A stretch of 9,141 nt of DNA from Actinomycetota bacterium. GTDB lineage: Bacteria > Actinomycetota > Thermoleophilia > UBA2241. The notes below the pieces were generated by a model that saw nothing but the letters and a program-made list of their open reading frames with translations, did no database searches and was not told the origin of the DNA. Within the stretch, counting starts at the first letter, position 1. Each line of letters begins with the position of its first letter. Location: contig JAAYBE010000059.1 of NCBI GenBank assembly GCA_012719015.1, positions 1-9,141 on the forward strand, written 5' to 3'. Position numbers and translations under genes: made by a program. Shown here piece by piece: positions 4,872 to 9,141 of the stretch.

Positions 4872-6661
4872 GCGACGTCGTCCTCTCCGTGAAGGGCCTG
4901 CGCGTGGAGCTCGAGGCTTCAGGCGCCGACATCGACGACGAGGTCGAGTTCACGATCCACAGCGGCGAGGTCCTGGGACTCGTCGGCGAGTCGGCCTCGG
5001 GCAAGACCACGGCCGCCACCGCCCTGCTGGTGCACCAGCGGCGTGGAGCCGTGGTCGCCGGCGGCGAGGTCGTCATCAAGGGGCGCGACATCCTCTCTCT
5101 GAGCCCCGTCGAGCTGCGCAAGGTGCGCGGCGGGCTGGCCTCCTACGTCCCGCAGGACCCGTCCATGTCCCTCAATCCGGCGCTGCGCATCGGGACACAG
5201 CTCAGGGAGATCCTCGAGGTGCACGGGTTCGGCGCCTCGGACGCGGAGCGCGCAGAGCGCATCCGGGAGATGATGGCCGAGGTGCTGCTGCCTGGCGACA
5301 GGCAGTTCCTGCGCCGCTACCCGCACCAGCTCTCCGGCGGCCAGCAACAGCGCGTCGCCGTCGCCATGGCGTTCGCGTGCCGGCCCTCGCTGATCATCCT
5401 CGACGAGCCCACGACGGGTCTCGACGTGACGACCCAGGCGCACGTGCTGCGCACCGTCAAGGACCTGGCGCGCACCTACGGGGTGGCCGCTCTCTACGTG
5501 ACCCACGACCTCGCCGTGGTCGCCAACCTGGCCGACCGGATCGCCGTGATGTACGCGGGACGGCTCGTGGAGGTGGGCCCCCGCGACGCCCTCTTCCGCG
5601 GCGCGCACCATCCCTACACGCGCCGCCTGCTCGCGTCCGTCCCGGACCTCGCCGGCAAGTACGCGTTGCGCGGCATCCCCGGCCGCGCGCCGCTGCCCGG
5701 GAAACGCCCGCCGGGGTGTTCCTTCGCCGACCGCTGCGACTACACCGAACCCCGCTGCATCGAGGCCTTCCCGCCCTACGAGGGACCCGAGGAGCACCGC
5801 GTGCGCTGCTGGCGCTGGGAGGAGATCGCCCGGCTGAGTCTGCAGAACGACTTCGTCCCGCGCCGGGCGTGCGACGCGAGCCGGGGCGCGACGGGGCCGG
5901 TCGTGTCGGCCAAAGGCGTGCGCGCCTTCTACGGCACCACCGAGGCCCTGCACGGTGTCGATCTCGAGGTCCGTCCCGGCTGCTGCGTCGCCCTGGTGGG
6001 GGAGTCGGGCAGCGGCAAGACCACGCTGGCCCGCGCCATCGCCGGCATCCATCCGGGCAAGGTCGAGGGCGAGATCAGGCTCGGCGACCATGAGCTCAAG
6101 CGCGACGCGCGCCACCGGCCCAAGGCCGACCGCCAGGCGATCCAGTACATCTTCCAGAGCCCCTACGGGTCGCTGAACCCGCGGCGCTCCATCGGTCAGA
6201 TCCTGGAGCCTCCGCTGCGGACGTTCTTCGACCTCAGTCGCAGCGAGAAGGAAGACCGCATGGTCGAGGCCCTCGAGATGGTCACCCTCGACGGCTCGCT
6301 GCTCGGCGTCTACCCCGACCAGCTCAGCGGGGGCGAGCGCCAGCGGGTGGCGATCGCGCGGGCCCTCGTCGCCAAGCCCACGGTGCTCATCTGCGACGAG
6401 GTCACCTCCTCGCTGGACGTGTCGGTCCAGGCGTCGATCGTCGAGTTGCTGGTGAAGCTGATCGACGAGACGGGGGTGGCGATGATCTTCGTCACCCACC
6501 ACCTGCCCCTGGTGCGCACCCTGGCCCAAGAGGTCACCGTCATGAACGTGGGCGAGATCGTGGAGACGGGCACGGTGGACGCCGTGCTGGCCGACCCCCA
6601 GGCCGAGTACACCAGAAACCTGCTGGCGGACACGCCGGACGTGGACCGCACGCCTTTCTAA
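4868..6661 (+). CDS. Fused dual ATPase of Dpp/Opp-type importer (DppD-DppF fusion)
   Basis: 597 residues, starting at the ATG of an ATGA overlap with the DppC-type gene; the same frame stays open upstream but has no family resemblance there. Two full ABC ATPase domains are fused. Domain 1: Walker A GESASGKT (40-47), Q-loop Q96, signature LSGGQ (155-159), Walker B LIILDE (175-180), switch His213. Domain 2: Walker A GESGSGKT (378-385), Q-loop Q430, signature LSGGE (486-490), Walker B VLICDE (506-511), switch His544. All catalytic elements look intact in both. Between them lies an oligo_HPY domain (about 248-320) with cysteines 284, 290, 297 and 314, matching the pattern of the domain reported to hold an iron-sulfur cluster in mycobacterial OppD. 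The second half lacks a recognisable oligo_HPY tail. It powers import through the two permeases. Confidence 0.95.
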   Translation: MSDVVLSVKGLRVELEASGADIDDEVEFTIHSGEVLGLVGESASGKTTAATALLVHQRRGAVVAGGEVVIKGRDILSLSPVELRKVRGGLASYVPQDPSMSLNPALRIGTQLREILEVHGFGASDAERAERIREMMAEVLLPGDRQFLRRYPHQLSGGQQQRVAVAMAFACRPSLIILDEPTTGLDVTTQAHVLRTVKDLARTYGVAALYVTHDLAVVANLADRIAVMYAGRLVEVGPRDALFRGAHHPYTRRLLASVPDLAGKYALRGIPGRAPLPGKRPPGCSFADRCDYTEPRCIEAFPPYEGPEEHRVRCWRWEEIARLSLQNDFVPRRACDASRGATGPVVSAKGVRAFYGTTEALHGVDLEVRPGCCVALVGESGSGKTTLARAIAGIHPGKVEGEIRLGDHELKRDARHRPKADRQAIQYIFQSPYGSLNPRRSIGQILEPPLRTFFDLSRSEKEDRMVEALEMVTLDGSLLGVYPDQLSGGERQRVAIARALVAKPTVLICDEVTSSLDVSVQASIVELLVKLIDETGVAMIFVTHHLPLVRTLAQEVTVMNVGEIVETGTVDAVLADPQAEYTRNLLADTPDVDRTPF

Positions 6662-6696
6662 CGGCGCGCCGCCGCCGACCACTCTCGGAGGTACGA

Positions 6697-7338
6697 ATGG
6701 AGACCCTCGCCGCCCTCGCCCGCGCCGTGGACGAGTACGATGCCGTCGCAGCGGCCGAACATGCGCGCAAGGCGCTTGACGAGGGCATCGACCCCGTGGC
6801 CGCCTTCGACGCCATGACGGCGGCCATCAAGACCATCGGCGACGACTTCGAGGCGGGCACGCGGTGGCTGCCGGACCTGATCGGCGCCGCCGACGCCATG
6901 AAGGCGGCGGCGCCGATCCTGGAGGAGGCCCTCAAGGCGCGCGGCGGGGAGCGCCAGTCCCTGGGCAAGGTGGTCGCCGGGACCGTCCAGGGCGACATCC
7001 ACTCCATCGGCATCGAGATGGTCTGCACGCTGCTGATCGCGGCGGGGTTCGAGGTCCACTACCTCGGCATCGACGTGCCGGCGCAGAAGTTCGTCGACGC
7101 CGTGCGCGACACGGGGGCCGATGTGGTCGCGCTCTCGGCGCTGCTCACCGTGACCTCGCTGGAGGACAAGAAGGTCATCGAGCTGCTGACGGAACAGGGT
7201 CTGCGCGACCAGGTCAAGGTCATGGTCGGCGGCGGCGCCATCAACGCCGATTTCGCCGCGAGCATCGGCGCCGACGGTTACGAGCCGGCGGCGCCGGGCG
7301 CCGTCCAGCTGGCTCTGTCGTTCGTCGGCGCCGCCTGA
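6697..7338 (+). CDS. B12-binding corrinoid protein of a methyltransferase system (MttC/MtbC-like)
   Basis: 213 residues, the usual size of small methylamine-type corrinoid proteins. GGAGG at 6687-6691 fixes the start. Residues about 1-85 form the helical B12-binding cap domain (note FEAGTRWLPDLIGAADAMK at 51-69). Residues about 89-213 form the Rossmann-like cobalamin domain with the base-off motif D-x-H-x-x-G as DIHSIG (Asp100, His102, Gly105), where His102 should be the lower cobalt ligand. SALLT (147-151) and VGGGAIN (177-183) are the other expected loops that hold the nucleotide tail. It carries the methyl group between two methyltransferases in the cytoplasm. It lies 35 bases after the ATPase gene and 13 bases before the MttB-like gene, its likely partner. 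Which of the dimethylamine, trimethylamine or methanol-type subgroups it belongs to cannot be settled by eye. Confidence 0.93.
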   Translation: METLAALARAVDEYDAVAAAEHARKALDEGIDPVAAFDAMTAAIKTIGDDFEAGTRWLPDLIGAADAMKAAAPILEEALKARGGERQSLGKVVAGTVQGDIHSIGIEMVCTLLIAAGFEVHYLGIDVPAQKFVDAVRDTGADVVALSALLTVTSLEDKKVIELLTEQGLRDQVKVMVGGGAINADFAASIGADGYEPAAPGAVQLALSFVGAA

Positions 7339-7351
7339 GAGGAGGAGGAAC

Positions 7352-8878
7352 ATGCAGCACGGCCACTTCCGCCGTTTCGCCCCCGTCGACGTGCTCAGCG
7401 AGCGCGAGCTCTCGGCGATCCATCAAGGCGCCCTGGAGATCCTCGAGACCGGTGGAGCCAACATCCGCCACGCGAAGACCCAGGCGCTGCTCGAGGACGC
7501 GGGCTGCAAGGTCGACCGCGAGGCCGGCCAGGTCCGGATCCCGCCCGCGCTGGCGGAGGAGTGCCTGCGCTCAGTCCCCTCGAGCTACCAGATCGTGGCC
7601 CGCGACAGGGCCATGGACGTGCGCATCGGCGGCGACCGCGTGCACTTCCTGCAGGGCATGGGTATGCGCTACGTCGACACCGAGACGTGGGAGCTCCGCC
7701 CCGCCACGCTACGCGAGCACGCCGAGGTGCAGATCGTCGGCGACGCCCTGCCCAACGTCCACGTCATGGACGCGCTCTTCGCCTTCACCGACCTCAAGGA
7801 CGTCCCGGGGATCATGCAGCAGCTGGAGGGGCTGGCCAACGGCTTCCGCTACTCGGTGAAGCCGCAGCACTACGGCTACCTGAAGGACTCGGACCAGTTC
7901 GCGATCAGGATGGCGCAGGGCCTCGGCGTCACGCTCGACGCCGAGATCGACGTGGCGCCCCCGGTGGCCTTCGGCGACGAGGCGCTCGAGGCGATCTGGC
8001 GCTTCGCCGAGCTGGGCTGGTGCGTGTGGGCGTCGCCCGGCGGCCGGGCGGGCGCGACGGCCCCCGGTCCGCTCGCCGGCGTCCAGGTGCAGTCCTGGGC
8101 CGGCACGATGGCCTTCATCGTCGTCACGCAGCTCATCAACCGCGGCACGCCGGTGGGCCTGCACCCCTGCGACGGGGTCGTCCACGCCAAGTGGGCGCAC
8201 GGCCTGCCGGCCGCGCCCGAGACCTGGTACACACGGGCGATGACCAATCAGCTCTGTCGCCGGTACGGTATCCCGGTGACCACCGCCTCCGGCTTCTGCG
8301 GGCACGCCAAGATGTTCGACTACCAGGCGGGCATGGAGAAGGCGCTGGGCATCCTGACCTCCGTCATGACGGGCAGCCATCTGCACACCCTGCAGGGGAG
8401 CTTCGCCGGCGAGCTCGGCTACAGCAACGTGCTCCAGGTGCTGGACGAGGAGATCGCCGGCAACGTCGGGCGGTACCTCCTCGGCACGCCGATCGACGAC
8501 GAGACCCTGGCGGTGGACGAGTCACTCGAGGTGGGCACCGCCCCGGCCAGCTTCATGGGTCGCGCCCTCACCCGACAGTACTGGGTCAAGGACCGCTACG
8601 AGCCGCTGGTGGCCGACTGGGGCACGCACGTCGACTGGGTCCGGGGCGGCAAGAAGGACATCGTCACACGCGCCCAGGAGAAGGTGGACGCCATCCTCGC
8701 CGAGCACCGTGCGACGCCGCTCACGGCCGAACAGAGCGCGCACGTGGAGGACGTGCTGGCCGAGGCGCGTGAGTACTATCGGGCCACCGGGCTGCTGAGC
8801 GAGGAGGAGTGGGCGCCGTACATGAGGGCGCTGGAGGAGGCCGACCTGCCGGCTCCGCTCGAGGCGGCGGCGGACTGA
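7352..8878 (+). CDS. MttB-family (COG5598) corrinoid methyltransferase, non-pyrrolysine
   Basis: 508 residues preceded by GGAGGAGG (7341-7348). The sequence matches the trimethylamine methyltransferase (MttB) superfamily: an N-terminal segment with LSERELSAIHQGALEILE, the GATAPGPLAG motif (234-243), a GFCGHAKMFDYQAGMEKAL segment (314-332) corresponding to the usual S-D-A-K-x-x-D-x-QAG region, and a C-terminal ALTRQYWVKDRYEPLVAD. The frame has no internal TAG, so unlike archaeal MttB it has no pyrrolysine. Characterised non-pyrrolysine members (for example MtgB for glycine betaine and MtpB for proline betaine) demethylate quaternary amines, so a quaternary amine is the natural guess here. The enzyme would transfer the methyl group to Co(I) of the corrinoid protein encoded 13 bases upstream. 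The GFCGHAK variant suggests a divergent subgroup and possibly another substrate. Family is confident, substrate unknown. Confidence 0.92.
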   Translation: MQHGHFRRFAPVDVLSERELSAIHQGALEILETGGANIRHAKTQALLEDAGCKVDREAGQVRIPPALAEECLRSVPSSYQIVARDRAMDVRIGGDRVHFLQGMGMRYVDTETWELRPATLREHAEVQIVGDALPNVHVMDALFAFTDLKDVPGIMQQLEGLANGFRYSVKPQHYGYLKDSDQFAIRMAQGLGVTLDAEIDVAPPVAFGDEALEAIWRFAELGWCVWASPGGRAGATAPGPLAGVQVQSWAGTMAFIVVTQLINRGTPVGLHPCDGVVHAKWAHGLPAAPETWYTRAMTNQLCRRYGIPVTTASGFCGHAKMFDYQAGMEKALGILTSVMTGSHLHTLQGSFAGELGYSNVLQVLDEEIAGNVGRYLLGTPIDDETLAVDESLEVGTAPASFMGRALTRQYWVKDRYEPLVADWGTHVDWVRGGKKDIVTRAQEKVDAILAEHRATPLTAEQSAHVEDVLAEAREYYRATGLLSEEEWAPYMRALEEADLPAPLEAAAD

Positions 8879-8920
8879 CGACGCGGCCGCGCCGTCGGGC
8901 GCCGCGCTCAGTCCCGGCGC
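8879..8920 (+). terminator. Possible bidirectional terminator between convergent genes
   Basis: The gap between the convergent stop codons is only 29 bases. CGACG (8879-8883) can pair with CGTCG (8893-8897), and GCGCCG (8899-8904) with CGGCGC (8915-8920). The stems are short, there is no T-run on either strand, and the region is so GC-rich that pairing by chance is likely. Position is the main argument. Confidence 0.2.
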
Positions 8921-9141
8921 GCGCCGTCGGCGAGGGCGGCGCCCAGACGGCGCGCCCCCTCGGCGAGGCGGTCCTCGTCGTACAGGCTGAACGCCAGGCG
9001 CACGTGCGTGTCGGCGCCGTCCGTGCAGAAGCGGGAGCCGGGCGCGAAGGCGAGTCCGTGCCGCTCGGCGACCGGGAGGAGATGCGTGGCCGACACGTCC
9101 GCCGGCAGCTCGAGCCAGACGAAGAACCCGCCGCCGGGCAC
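8908..9141 (-). CDS. PLP-dependent aminotransferase class I/II, C-terminal fragment
   Basis: 77 residues of the C-terminal end are visible; the gene runs off the window at 9141, and the GTG at its edge is the Val of an internal motif, not a start. The motif (V)PGGGFFVWLELP, followed by a segment with HGLAFAPGSRFC and then VRLAFSLYDEDRLAEGARRL, is typical of the small C-terminal domain of fold-type I aminotransferases, including 2-aminoadipate-type transaminases and the aminotransferase half of MocR regulators. The lysine and main active-site loops are outside the window, so these cannot be told apart. It converges on the MttB-family gene with a 29-base gap and is not part of that operon. If it were a MocR-type regulator it could bear on control of the neighbourhood, but the visible sequence does not show this. 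Confidence 0.85.
   Translation of the reverse strand: MPGGGFFVWLELPADVSATHLLPVAERHGLAFAPGSRFCTDGADTHVRLAFSLYDEDRLAEGARRLGAALADGARRD

Noticed and set aside
4919..6682. Long open frame of 587 codons on the minus strand, opposite the fused ATPase
   Set aside because: The plus strand encodes a protein with every ABC ATPase motif. The minus frame is a low-complexity, Val/Leu/Arg/Gly-rich product, which is usual opposite high-GC genes.
7352..8878. Pyrrolysine-containing MttB
   Set aside because: The gene is read through without any in-frame TAG, so there is no pyrrolysine codon.

Overview
This is a high-GC window, strongly biased to G/C at third codon positions, with tight Shine-Dalgarno sites, a TTGACA-type promoter and a Tat-type lipoprotein signal. 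It suggests a high-GC Gram-positive bacterium (Actinomycetota) or a similar GC-rich lineage. The sequence alone does not fix the genus. No mobile element, CRISPR array, tRNA or rRNA is visible.

Layout. (1) Bases 1-900 hold the 3' part of a uroporphyrinogen-decarboxylase (URO-D) family gene, the fold used by corrinoid-linked methyltransferases such as MtaA and MtbA. (2) Bases 901-1279 are a 379-bp gap with no convincing gene. It contains a terminator-like stem, a good promoter (TTGACA-N17-TTTAGT), a palindrome at the predicted transcription start and a roughly 280-nt leader with three strong hairpins. (3) Bases 1280-8878 are six codirectional genes, apparently one operon. They encode a Tat/lipoprotein family-5 solute-binding protein, two Dpp/Opp-type permeases, one protein with two fused Dpp/Opp-type ATPases, a B12-binding corrinoid protein and an MttB-family (COG5598) methyltransferase without pyrrolysine. 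(4) A convergent, truncated PLP-dependent aminotransferase gene occupies 8908-9141 on the minus strand.

How the genes may work together (inference). The ABC importer would capture and import a methylated compound, most simply a quaternary or tertiary amine. The MttB-like enzyme would move a methyl group onto Co(I) of the corrinoid protein. A second methyltransferase, for which the upstream URO-D protein is a candidate, could pass the methyl group to a C1 carrier. No reductive activator of the corrinoid is in the window. Pairing a peptide-type importer with a corrinoid demethylation pair in one operon is the most interesting feature, and the substrate cannot be read from the sequence.
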